Source of the DNA: Balanoglossus misakiensis
Taxonomy: Eukaryota > Hemichordata
Direction: 5' to 3'
DNA length: 64,000 nt
Assembly: GCA_040954595.2 (NCBI GenBank)
Contig: CM082592.2
Coordinates: forward strand, 4,650,001-4,714,000
Shown: positions 45,001 to 54,696 of the stretch, in pieces
Layout: each line of letters starts with the position of its first letter
Position numbering within the stretch: the stretch's first letter is position 1
Made by a program: the position numbers and the translations under genes
The notes under the pieces: model-generated
What the model saw: only the letters and a program-made list of their open reading frames with translations
What the model was told of the DNA's origin: nothing
Database searches by the model: none

Positions 45001-48000
45001 CTGAAATAGAGTTACATGTACATGTTAAAGAACGTATGGTGGCGCTCTTTTTTCCCTGTGTGCCACCCACCGAAAATCTGTGATTGGTTAGATCTCGGTT
45101 TACCATGGTAACTGTAGCTTAATTTGCATTGGTGACCGTGTACCTTGAAACTGAACAGAGAAATTTTCTTACCCAAAGAAGTAGAGAAATCTATCTTTTA
45201 AGTGGTTTTTGTGCAGTGTGATTTTCATTGTTGGCAAGTAATGCTGGCTATAATATTATTAACAAGCCATTTTTATTTTATCTCCATTACCAGGTATCTT
45301 CATATTCTACCATTCGAGCAATCAGATGTGAATGCAACCATCTAAGTTTCTTTGGAACTAGCTTCTTTGTTGCACCCTATGAAATTAATTTTGCTGAGGA
45401 CATCGCCCTGTTTTTAACAATTGCCGATAATCCCATCATGTTGGGGACGCTCATTGCCATATTTGTTGTCTTTCTCTTCAGTGCAATTCTTGCACATCGG
45501 AAAGACATCAGCAATGCAACTAAGGTTAGTGATAACTTTTTAGCTCCGCTGTCAGCGACGCAGAGCTTATCAGATAGTTGGACTGCCCGTCGTCGTCCGT
45601 CAACAGTTTTCTTCTTTTGTCTTCTTCTCTGAAACCGCTGGTCCAACTGTTTGGAAATTTGGTATGCAGCTTCCTTGGGTTGACCTTAGTCTAGTTTGTT
45701 CAAATTGTGGTTAGATTTGCATATTTGTATTTTTGGGATAATTTTCCCTGTTTTTGGTCAAAAATCTTTTTTTTTGTCTTCTTTGAAACCGCTGGCCAAT
45801 TGTTTGGAAATTTAGTATGCAGCTTTTTTTTCACCATACTGCTCAGCAAGAAATTAATTTTCAAATATATTGTCAATGATGATTGACCAAGGCTTTCCAA
45901 TTTTCTCCACCCAGAGAGAAGTCGTAGTCTTGGAGGACAACGACCCCCTAGCCAGGATCAACTATCATGTGACCATAATTACGGGCGTACGACAAGGAGC
46001 TGGGACCTCGGCAACTGTCAGTCTGACGATATCGGGCGCCTGGGAAGACAGTGATTGCCACGTTCTCAACCCAGCTGATGGGAACAGGAGAGTCTTACAG
46101 ACTGGTAGTCGGGATTGTTTCCTGGTGAGAACGCACAGATACCTGGGAAATCTGCTGTCGGTGAGACTGTGGCATGATAATGCTGGATCGAGCCCTGGAT
46201 GGTGAGCGTACACGTACTCCCAAATCCGAAGCTAATAAAAACAATCATTGAAAAAAGAATTCTGCTTAAAGGGACAAAGTCTCTCTCTCTCTTGCTGCCC
46301 TTTTGCCAATTAATTATGTTTGATACAAGACACCGTTTATGTTATTCTACATGTGGATATATAGTGAATAGACATACGACCACACACAACTTGCAGACAC
46401 AAGAATGAAAAACTTGCCAAAATGAATAATCGGTGTTTACCATTTATTCATTTTGGCGAGATTTTAACTCTCATATCCTAAAAACGGGATGGAAGTTGTG
46501 CAGTCATTGGCATTTTTTTTTTGTAATGGGCAGGCTGTCTGTTTGTATATCTTGTGCTAAAATAGGGCATATATGGTAGATCAATGGAGATTAATTAAAA
46601 TTTATCATGTATATTTTTTTTTCTAAATCAGGTTTGTCAGCCGCATTGTCGTGGAAAATCTGGAGACGGGAATCCAGTGGTACTTCCTGTGTAAATCCTG
46701 GATATCCACGCAGTCCGGATCAATCGACAGAACGTTCCTGGTGGCTACCCCGGAGGAACTGAGCTCATTCCAGCACCTCTTTGTGACCAGAACGGTTCAG
46801 GATTTCCGTGACGGGCACCTGTGGTTCAGCATCTTCTCCCGACCTGCCTACAGCCAGTTCAACTGTCTCCAGCGGGTCTCCTGCTGTCTCTCGCTCTTGC
46901 TCTGCACGATGCTGGCCGGTTTGATGTTCTACGGCGTCACCGTGGAGCCCGGTCAGGCAGAATTCGACTTTGGACACTTCAGGATGACCGTCACAGAGAT
47001 TATGATCGGTGTACAGAGCGGGCTGGTGACCGTTCCCATCAACGTGGCCATTGTGCAGATATTCAGGAACCTGAGGCCGAGAATATCGACGGCTTCTTGG
47101 AAGCAGCAGCTGGCGGGTCTTCAAAGTCTGTGTTTTGGTGAGACAGGCGGAGGGGACAATGTTGAGTTCAGTGCACAAACAAGCTCTCGTGGAAACGATG
47201 ACGGTGGTGTTAGTGGTGGTGGTGATTTTGGTCGTAGTGGAGCAAAGACTTTATCAAATGGCCAAGTTGTGTCATCATCAGAACGGAGCCTCTCTGAGCA
47301 CGAGAGCAAACTATCTGAGGAAAGACGTGCCTCCTCAACTGCACAAGTCGATCAAGAAGTGGTGAGCTCTGATGAAGGTTCATGTGTTGATGTCGAGAGC
47401 ATCAAGATCTCGGAAACAGATTCCCATGACAGCCAGTTGTCGTCCCTGGACGCCCTTCTGCAGGACGGACACAAAGCACACGTGAGCAAGAAGTTACAAC
47501 AGGTGCTCGACAGGCTAGAAGAGATGTCTCCGGCCGACTTCCGCACCCCGGCCGACTACGCCCTGACCAAATGGAAACTGCAGAAGATGCTCTCCTTGCA
47601 GTCGGAGTACGTGGCCGCACCGCAGAAGTTCTACAACAAAGGCAAGGATCTGGTGGAAAATTTCATCAAGAGCCACCAGTCGGGATTCTTCCCCTGGTGG
47701 TTTGTGTACGTGGGCTGGATCCTGGTCACTCTGACGTGCCTCGCGTCGGCCTTCTTCATCCTGTGGTACGGGCTGAAGTACGGCCGGCAGAAGTCCATCG
47801 ATTGGCTGGTGTCCATGGCGGTGTCGCTGTTTCAGAGCGTGTTCTGCATCCAACCGTTCAAAGTGATCATTTTGGCCATGATTGTGTCGTCCCTGTTTGG
47901 AAAGACCGACGATCAAGTGACATCTGAAATTGAAAAGTCAAGCAAGTATGGTAAGCAGTTCTCTACTCTTTTGTATAGTAGCGCTCTTTTTATTCACTGT

Positions 48001-50706
48001 GCCACCCACTAAAAATCCGTGGTTGGCCGGATCTCATTTTGCCATGGTAACTGCAGCTAAATTTCCATAGGTGATTACCTTGACCTGGTGACCTGCTTGT
48101 TTCCCCACATCACTGACAATGAAACCAATTTTCAAAAACAAAAATTTCATAACTGAAGTTTTATTTATCCAAGTTGTTTTGCATCTAATGATTTTGTTTA
48201 TTTTCAGATGCCACTGTACTGAAAGGTGACATCGACAGCCACATCAGTCGTCTGAAACACATCCGACAGGCGCCGCAGTACCACCCGCCACCTCAAGCGA
48301 TCGTCCGTCAGGCGGCGAAGGAGCTGGAGAAACAGCAGCGGGTCAACGCCTTGGTGAAGGAAATGCTTTGCAGCGTCATATTGTTGTTCTTGATAACCAC
48401 CATCGCCTTCAATCTGGTGTCTCCAAACGCCATCCACTGGAACAACGTGTTGGGAAATACGCTCGCTGATGGCTTTGATGAGGTTTGTCTATTCTTTACT
48501 ATCAATCACGTGATCTGGTCATGTGACCCACGGTGTTGTCATTTTCAGATGACGGGCAAGCAATATTTCGGCATCCAGTAAAAGTTTTTCCGAGTATGGT
48601 TTTACATGTATCAGGTATGGTGCTTCATCAGCCTCATTGCATTTCGTCTGCACAGTCTTTGTCTGCACAACGTTAGTCCACGTTGCTGAAGTTGCCCGTC
48701 ATCTGGAAATTTGAATGCCAACGTAACTGCCGCCTGAGAGCGTCTGATGTCATTTGATATCGAGAATTGTAATGTAGATCTCCTATCTATCATCAAATGT
48801 CAAAAATGATAACACTGAAAAAGAAATTGAACCTGTTTTTCAGATTGGAGCCTATGAAGATATATTTGATTGGATGAATGATGCCTTGTTGCCCGGGTTG
48901 TATGGCGTTGAGGATTACCCAGGCACAGACAGTAGCACCACTAGACTGCTGGGTAGTGCCAGGTTACGACAAGTGAGGATCAAAAAAGGTGAGAGAGAGA
49001 GAGCGGCTACCATTGAAAGGAGATCGTTTGACAATTGTGATGCATACTATCATCTGTTTGTCGATGTAGTGCTGACATTCACCTTAAAATATTGAATTGT
49101 CACTGGAATTTATTATCACTGAAAACAAATATTTTGAATATTAGAGATTTTATTTTCTCTATTTCTTGTGTAAGAGTCGGAAACAAGAATTTTCACTGGG
49201 ATTTTTTTTTTATTTTTGTGGAAAAATGAGTCAAGCGAAATAGTTAATTGTTAAGTGAAAATTGAATGTCCACTTCAAAGAAAACAACATTAGATACATG
49301 TATATCAATTTTCTGTTTTCCTGCTAGATTCATGCCAAGTGCACAAGGTGTTGGAGTCAACAATGAAGAGCTGCCTGGCCAGGTACTCCAGTAGCTATGA
49401 AGACAGACAGTCGTACGGTGATTCGTGGGATGGGGGCGTGGTCGCTTCTGTCGACCAGTCCAACAGGTGGCACTATCAGACCTCAGATGTGGCCCGGGGC
49501 AGCTACTTCGTGGGCGACTTTGCGGTTTACGGAAGGGGCGGGTACGTGGCCAACTTGGGAACCATGATGGACGACGCCTCGCGTGTCGTGCAAGAAGTGT
49601 ACGAGTCGTCGTGGGTGGACGACAGAACCCGAGCTCTGTACGTCGAGCTGACTGTGTACAACGGCGACGCAAATCTCATCAGCGTGGTGACCTTCCTTCT
49701 TGAACTTCCCGCGACCGGCGGCGTTTTTCCGTCCTATGAGATGGTCACCACCAAATACTACAAACGGGAACTGCTTACGAATATCTTCATCCTCATATGT
49801 CAAATTCTATACGTAATCATCACTGGTGGTTACATATTCATCATAGTGTCAGGTATCCACCAGCATAAGTGGCAATATTTTTGCAGTCTCTGGAACCTGC
49901 TGGATGTGCTGGAAGTCCTGTTCTCCCTGGCTTCCATGTCTCTGTACATTTACCACCTGACGGAGTCTGTTAACACCATCGCCAAGTACAAGTCCAATCC
50001 TCAATCATTCACCAGTTTTCACACCGCGGCTTTCTCGTACCAAGCGCTCAACATCACGTCGGCTTTTGTCGTTTTCATCGCCACGGTGAAGTTAGGCAAA
50101 ATGCTGCGGACTAACAGCAGCGTCTACCTCGTGCAGAGAACATTCCAACTGATTTATTCGCACTTGATCGCCTTCACCGTCATGATCGGCTACGTCGTCT
50201 ACGCCTTCTGCCAGTTTGCGTACGTGGTTTTCGGGAACAAGATTCCCGAGTACAGCACCATGATATCGTCGGCCGAATCGCTGCTCGGTTTTCTCCTGGG
50301 GCAGTTTGATCTCACCGAGCTGAACGAGCAGTATCGTCTGATCGGTCCCGCCACGTTCGTCCTTCTCATATTCATTGTCTACTTCATCATGGCGCCAATG
50401 TATACGATGTTGATGATTAGCGCCTTCCTGGAAACGAGCAAGAACAGAACACACTCCGAGGACTCCGATACATTCCTCGTCCTTCTTTCTCAGTTAACAT
50501 TCGGTAAACTCAAGCTGAGTAGAATGTCTGACAAATTATCTACTGAACCGTCAAATTTGACAATTTCTGTTGATGACTCCGAGCAACTTTCAGACTTAAA
50601 GACCAGTGATAGCGACTTCAAGGACTATTCCCCTGCAGAGAGCAGTGTGGAACAGTCAACTCTAGAGGGCAGTCTTTATAGCTTAGAAACACAGGGCGTG
50701 CACTGA
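32361..50706 (+). CDS. Polycystin-1-family receptor/channel protein (PKD1L1/REJ-like), 21 exons
   Basis: An 11-TM membrane protein of 2668 residues. Exons: 32361-32454, 34533-34817, 35328-35612, 36379-36570, 36756-37721, 38716-38970, 39435-39618, 40178-40428, 40934-41164, 41619-41764, 42257-42553, 42727-42852, 43274-43465, 43910-44170, 44305-44910, 45294-45524, 45915-46201, 46632-47950, 48208-48482, 48844-48988, 49328-50706; total length is divisible by three. Order of parts: signal peptide (1-24), unrecognised ectodomain (25-290), PKD-like fold with LDFGDGSPP near 405, REJ region from about 479 to 960, stalk, GPS with CECNHLS at about 1469, TM1, PLAT (about 1545-1665), TM2-5 around a Ser-rich cytosolic loop, TM6, polycystin extracellular loop and TM7-11 with a pore-like segment. 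No lectin or LRR domain is seen, unlike PKD1 or sea-urchin REJ proteins. A cilium, sensory or sperm role is inferred from the family. Confidence 0.93.
32745..33562. mobile_element. Family I TIR element with C-rich interior, polycystin intron 1
   Basis: 818 bp. The first 25 bp (AGGGACTGTCCAGAATTTAC...) are repeated perfectly in inverse orientation at the right end, and similarity extends through a G/C homopolymer to ctggaggatttt, making TIRs of about 45 bp. No transposase frame. A family K copy is inside it. Confidence 0.8.
33133..33325 (+). repeat. Family K interspersed repeat, copy 4
   Basis: Contains tagtctggacttgaatt, acttggcattttattatgc, caagaaactgtagtagata and ggaaattcaagcttatgaag. It lies within the family I element. 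Confidence 0.5.
33656..34019 (+). mobile_element. Family C MITE, complete copy 2 with TTAA duplication
   Basis: 364 bp. TTAA at 33652-33655 and 34020-34023. Termini AGGGACAAAGTC and its near-complement. The inner half is an inverted pair around catttattcattttg, so the whole element folds on itself. Confidence 0.85.
35904..35946. repeat. Perfect 20-bp hairpin in polycystin intron 3
   Basis: Arms of 20 bp (ataattttgattttacagat and its exact complement) separated by att. Nothing else marks it as a transposon end. Confidence 0.8.
36035..36335 (+). repeat. Family H repeat, copy 1, with peptide-coding core
   Basis: About 300 bp, also present inverted at 48495-48780. It contains a frame (MSAFKFPDDRQLQQRG ... 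RHHT stop) whose peptide is kept in the second copy. The final ~70 bp also occur near 32060-32130. Confidence 0.65.
38121..38534 (+). mobile_element. Family D MITE, complete copy 2 with TTAA duplication
   Basis: 414 bp bounded by GGATGTACG and CGTACATCC, flanked by TTAA at 38117-38120 and 38535-38538. It is nearly identical to 4221-4630. Located in polycystin intron 5. Confidence 0.88.
39030..39122. repeat. (CTTT)n / (ATTT)n microsatellite
   Basis: About 55 bp of CTTT units passing into ATTT units, in polycystin intron 6. Confidence 0.9.
39701..40018 (+). mobile_element. Family C MITE, copy 3 with TTAA duplication
   Basis: 318 bp. TTAA at 39697-39700 and 40019-40022. The left end is AGGGACAAAGTCTCTCTC and the right end gagagaatttgtctct, the decayed complement. 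It fills more than half of polycystin intron 7. Confidence 0.82.
41196..41415 (+). mobile_element. Family C MITE, copy 4 (right end lost)
   Basis: TTAA at 41192-41195, then aaggacaaagtctctctctc and the usual gtggatatgtagtgaatca and ttattcatttggggg blocks. Located in polycystin intron 9. Confidence 0.7.
43615..43795 (+). mobile_element. Family B MITE, copy 3
   Basis: Left TIR truncated to tcacctatgcaaattt; right end GGTGACCGTATACCT is followed by TTAA at 43796-43799. Located in polycystin intron 13. Confidence 0.8.
44850..45380 (+). other. Exons 15-16 join: GPS autoproteolysis site
   Basis: The cysteine/tryptophan pattern C-x-Y-W-N ... W-L-x-D-G-C is completed across the intron by RCECNHLSFFGTSF. 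Cleavage in this family falls between the leucine and the following Ser/Thr, here HL/S at about residue 1473. TM1 follows within 30 residues. Confidence 0.85.
44954..45145 (-). mobile_element. Family B MITE, copy 4 (inverted)
   Basis: Opposite orientation to the other B copies. TTAA at 44950-44953 precedes AGGTATACAGTCACCT; the right flank has changed to TTGA. It begins 43 bp after polycystin exon 15. Confidence 0.8.
45535..45870. repeat. Degenerate tagctccgctgtcagcg repeat with two half-copies
   Basis: The block tgaaaccgctgg ... tgtttggaaattt ... tatgcagct appears twice (about 45630 and 45785). It fills polycystin intron 16. Confidence 0.5.
46270..46510 (+). mobile_element. Family C MITE, copy 5 (right end lost)
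   Basis: TTAA at 46266-46269 followed by AGGGACAAAGTCTCTCTCTC. The body matches the other copies up to the gggatggaagttgtg block. Located in polycystin intron 17. Confidence 0.72.
47970..48078 (-). mobile_element. Family B MITE, copy 5 (partial, inverted)
   Basis: Retains gcgctcttttt, gtgccacccact, gatctcattttgccatggta and aggtgattacctt, but lacks one end. It starts about 20 bp after the donor of polycystin exon 18. Confidence 0.65.
48495..48780 (-). repeat. Family H repeat, copy 2 (inverted)
   Basis: Reverse-complement copy of 36035-36335. On the minus strand it encodes AFKFPDDGQLQQRG ... RRNAMRLMKHHT followed by a stop, conserved with copy 1. It starts about 12 bp after polycystin exon 19. 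Confidence 0.65.
49700..50460 (+). other. Polycystin TM7-TM11 and pore-like segment
   Basis: The last exon holds LTNIFILICQILYVIITGGY (TM7), a TM8 with LWNLLDVLEVLFS, TM9 with ALNITSAFVVFIATV, TM10, the pore-like SSAESLLGFLLGQFDLTEL and TM11 ending in MAPMYTMLMISAF. The order matches the TRP-like module of PKD1/PKD2 proteins. Confidence 0.85.
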
Positions 50707-51348
50707 AAGCCAAGGAAAGATATTGTTGTCATGCTATATTTAAAGGTCCATTATCTGTAACTGTGGACTAATTTTCTGTATTTTTATTCTGTGTATTAGC
50801 TCACCTTCCCCTGGCAGAGTTAAATGAGCAGTGTTAGTCCCCTCAACATAGACCATAACGTGTCACTGCACATGTAAATTTTGAAATTGTATTCAAATCT
50901 GTTTTTGAATGTTTGTCAATAAAACAAATAAATACGTAACATTTTCAATTATATGTTTTATTTTATAAGTTGATAACTTATATTGAACGGATAAAATCAA
51001 TCATTGGTCCATTGTACATCAGGTAAAGCAATACTGTAATGAGCTGGAGAGGTTGATGGATGAAATTCCCCAACATTTATGCTGCCTCGTTTATGTGGTC
51101 GTTTTCACAAGATTGACAATTTACGATCAGAGTTCCCCATGCGGTTATCGTTATTGCAATTTCTTTAAAGGGAATTCATTGATGTGGAACATATTTTCTT
51201 TCTATCTCTACCTTGTGGCCTATGTTCTGACCAGTGTACGAGCTCGATAATTGGAGATAAAGGTAGGCAAAACATAGGTGGCATACTAATTTTTAGACTG
51301 ATCATACTACGCACACAATCAACTTGTTATGAACCGTTCTAGGCCATT
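50707..51348. other. Convergent 3' ends of polycystin-like (+) and sulfotransferase (-) genes
   Basis: AATAAA on the plus strand at 50918-50923 and 50927-50932, and on the minus strand at 50957-50962. The two 3' UTRs probably abut or overlap. No other gene seen. Confidence 0.55.
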
Positions 51349-52566
51349 TCAGAAAGTTTTATAACTCAAATTTCGCATCTGTCTCTCAGATGTCAACATT
51401 TTGTAATTCATCAAACTCATCAATCCTGGGCAGAGCGACTGCACCGTCTCTACATCGCTGAACAGCAGCCGAGACCTCCAGGACTGCGCAGCCTCAGTGG
51501 AGTTCTTCCGGGTACTCATGTTGCCTTTCCCACTGTTCCTGCTCTGCGTGTTTTGTGAAATCCAGTCGGTCACTTCCACAGGAATCGGGAGTCCGTAGAA
51601 ATCGTAAATCTCTTTGGCAAGACGGGCGGGATCCATGGCTATGTCTTCGTATCTGACAAGCTTATATCGGTCTTTCAACCAGAGAGGGAGATTTTTACTG
51701 TATGAGACCATCTCTCTCGCACGTCTGCAATAGACTGTTAATCTCGGTATCAGTCCGGCATGGTAGATACTTTGGTGCTTCCTCGCAGGGGGGTACGGTG
51801 ACATGAATTTCCTGGAACTCGCCACACCCCTGGGATCGCGAATCAGGTGTAACACTTTGAGATTTAGTCCTTCGTCAACCACTAAAGTTTTCAACATTTC
51901 CAACGACTCCACGCGAATCACTTTCATTCCCAGATGTGGGGAATTTCGGCAGCGTTTGACGAGATCATCCACGCTGACATTTTTACAGCCGTGGCGCGCC
52001 GTGCACAGCGCCCTCAGCGCCTTGCTTTCCCTCGCCGCTAAAAGCCAATTCCGCACGTGGTGCAGGTAGTAAGTCGGAAAGCGGCAGTTGAATGTATCGG
52101 TCAAAATTTCCAGGTTCGTCGAGTTTTTCAACTCTGGCGACACGGCGTGCCGTTGGACGAGGTCAGAAACCAATCTGAGCGGCTCGAAAAAGTAAAACAC
52201 GTCGTCATTTTGATTCAGGAGCTGTCCGGTGAAGGTGGAACCGGTCCTGTAATCTGCTACGATTAACACGCACACTCTCTGAGACCGCACTGACGCGGTA
52301 GGGAAGTTGTCATGGCGATAACCAACATTAAAAACGGGTGACACCACTGGATGTGGGACTCCAACCACTGCCTTTGATTTCAGGACCATTCCTTCCTGCA
52401 CAGTTTCATGGTAGCTTGTGTTCGCAAGCTCCCGCTCTCCAGTTTGTAGAAATTTCGAATTTGACTGAAAGTGCATCGCCGCATACGTCCATGCGAGAAA
52501 AATTGATGTAAAGGCATTAGCAGCAACCATGATGGCTAAAAACATCTTCAGCTTCATTCGAATCAT
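51349..52566 (-). CDS. Carbohydrate 6-O-sulfotransferase (CHST1/CHST3-type)
   Basis: Golgi type II membrane enzyme that transfers sulfate from PAPS to position 6 of Gal or GalNAc/GlcNAc in keratan or chondroitin-type glycans. 405 residues in one exon, close to human CHST1 (411). A short cytosolic end and a TM anchor at about residues 8-30 precede a stem and the catalytic domain. The 5'-phosphosulfate loop is YRTGSTFTGQLLN at 106-118 and the 3'-phosphate loop LHLIRDPRGVASS at 239-251; RYKLVRYEDIAMDP follows. Several NxS/T sites are present. Just upstream of the ATG the minus strand reads tttttactctgtag, an acceptor-like sequence, so a 5' UTR exon further upstream is likely. The exact acceptor sugar cannot be told. 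Confidence 0.92.
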   Translation of the reverse strand: MIRMKLKMFLAIMVAANAFTSIFLAWTYAAMHFQSNSKFLQTGERELANTSYHETVQEGMVLKSKAVVGVPHPVVSPVFNVGYRHDNFPTASVRSQRVCVLIVADYRTGSTFTGQLLNQNDDVFYFFEPLRLVSDLVQRHAVSPELKNSTNLEILTDTFNCRFPTYYLHHVRNWLLAARESKALRALCTARHGCKNVSVDDLVKRCRNSPHLGMKVIRVESLEMLKTLVVDEGLNLKVLHLIRDPRGVASSRKFMSPYPPARKHQSIYHAGLIPRLTVYCRRAREMVSYSKNLPLWLKDRYKLVRYEDIAMDPARLAKEIYDFYGLPIPVEVTDWISQNTQSRNSGKGNMSTRKNSTEAAQSWRSRLLFSDVETVQSLCPGLMSLMNYKMLTSERQMRNLSYKTF

Positions 52567-54696
52567 GATATCTACAGAGTAAAAAAAGATATTGTGTCTA
52601 ATCTGTATTATATTATATCCGCCATTCTGATTGGACGAGAGCGATGGTAAAATAGTGTTTTACCACTGCTGGCAGTGGTTTTAAAAATACCAATAGCATC
52701 CTATATAAAAAAAAAAACATAAAACACAGACAAACAGGCAAAAACCCTTAAAAACAGGGACTGGCATAAAACATTAAAAATCTAAAAATACATCATTGAT
52801 CTATACGTGACTTGAAAGCCAGTTGAAACAAATGCATCAGAGGTCGGAATAGCAAATGTTAGCATGGGTGAAATTGGCAACATAATTCTTTATAGCCCGG
52901 TTGATCATTGAGACACGCAGTCGCGATTTCATGATCTGCGAACACACATGGGGGCAAGATTCATGCCGTAGGTTCAAAGTCAATGTATGTAGCCGGGCCC
53001 ACCCAGCGGTGACAGGGAGGTTGTGCGAATAGCCACAAGTGTTTGCTAACCACTTGTTCGATAAATTGCTGGAATCATTCAAGAATTTTATCGCGTTGGT
53101 TGTATTTCTGTTTTGGTCAAAGCATAGACCTTTCTCTAGGGTCTATGGTCAGAGACACGACTTGCGAAAGCATAAAAAACATTATATAAATTGACAGATA
53201 ATTTAAAAGTTGCAGAATTACATCGAAATTTATTTTTTTAATCCTGTGCAGCGTTGTTTGCCGGGATTGATATTCTTGAAACTGACCACGGGATATTTGG
53301 GTTAATTTTGATAAAAATAAAATGTAACTGTGTTAGCTTTTTCGTTTGTATAGAGAACGAGAGACTTTTTATATTTACTAGAACACCAGAATAAAAGTGC
53401 AAACAATACCAACACGCCGAGCCTAGCCTACATGTTTTGACGAATTACCGTCTCGCCTTTCGTCGTGTTAGTAAAGATGGCGGGTCACTTTATATGATGT
53501 TATATTTTTTTAAGTACAATTCAAGTTCGAAAATGTATGTACAGAACGTGTATGTACTCACCCATTTATCTCCAGATCTCAGTTTGATAACAGCAGTTGC
53601 AACCGCTACCCAACTGTTTCCCGTTAGTCTGGGCTTGTCAGTCGACACGTTTGCATTGTGATGGACTTTAGGTCTTGGGTACCAGCAAATGTGCAAACGT
53701 GCATTTGCAAACGGTGCGCTATGCAGTGTGTACACACAGAAACGCCTATTTTTATTTGCACAGGTTTCCATTCATGAAATTATTAAAGCTATATATGATA
53801 AGAACTATAATATATATTGTATATGACTGATCACAGTTCTTGTATGGACTGAGCAAAAACTAGTATTAGCCCTCACGTCAGAGTTTGCACGGCACCTATA
53901 GGAAAACTCGACCAGCGAGAGAATCCGGCCAGTCGTGGAATAAAGGTTCCTTGTGTGACTGTAACGCAATTGTAATGAATCATAAACTGGCCGGAAATTT
54001 AGGTTCTGAGCATACTCTTTGGTAAGGTACATCGAACAACCTGTCGTGGTTTCATAGCGACAAAATCGGCTTTAGTTTTTATACTTTATTAATGTAGGCC
54101 TATGTTGAACCGGTACTAAGTGTTGTCGCCCCCCCCCCCAACAATTATTGATATTATATATTTGGGGTTTCTATGTGTTTTGTTACTTGTATGTGTTGAA
54201 AAGATGTTTTTTTGTTTTATTTTGTTTCTTTCACTCTGAAATCTTCAACTAGTACTCTACCATTTATTTTAGACAAACAAGTTGACCGATAGCTGGCGTT
54301 GTTCATATATTCGATGTATGAGGTCACGTGCACAAGGGTCGAGTCAGGCAACCCGATGCCATCGGCTTCATGATGGCGAGCAGAGGAGTTCAAGTTTGCC
54401 ATGATGTGGTTCCCAAAATATGCCAGATTACAATCTGTCCCTCAGGTACTGTAGATGGTAATGACGGAACTGTCTCACACGTTCCCTTCCGAATTTCCGA
54501 GGGAGGAAAATCTTGAAGGGCGTGTGTACCGCTGTCGCCCATCAGATTGACGTACTAAAACAGAAGTGTTCACTGTGGCCTTAGACGACCCTGATTTGAA
54601 TGGTCACGGAATTTTGAAGGTATGAATGGAATATACTATTGAAAACTAATTTCATACATGCGTCTTTTTGGCCTGCCTGAAAGTTCGCAATTGATA
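52567..54696. other. Region without a confident gene, upstream of the sulfotransferase
   Basis: AT-rich DNA. A minus-strand exon-like segment at about 53550-53660 ends at a good donor (aaatgg/gtgagt); see the separate entry. At 54120-54140 there is a C homopolymer. Confidence 0.45.
53549..53665 (-). other. Exon-like fragment, possibly C1q-domain-related or a sulfotransferase 5' exon
   Basis: The minus-strand frame ... KPRLTGNSWVAVATAVIKL RSGDKW ends exactly at a gtgagt donor. The TAVIKL-x-SGDKW pattern recalls the end of a C1q domain. With about 35 codons and no partner exon found, it could equally be a 5' UTR exon of the neighbouring sulfotransferase or chance. Confidence 0.2.

Noticed and set aside
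46821-47141. Several 60-137-codon frames on both strands of polycystin exon 18 and of 47402-47927
   Set aside because: These are shadows of the GC-richer coding exon; the true frame continues from PLAT into TM2-5.
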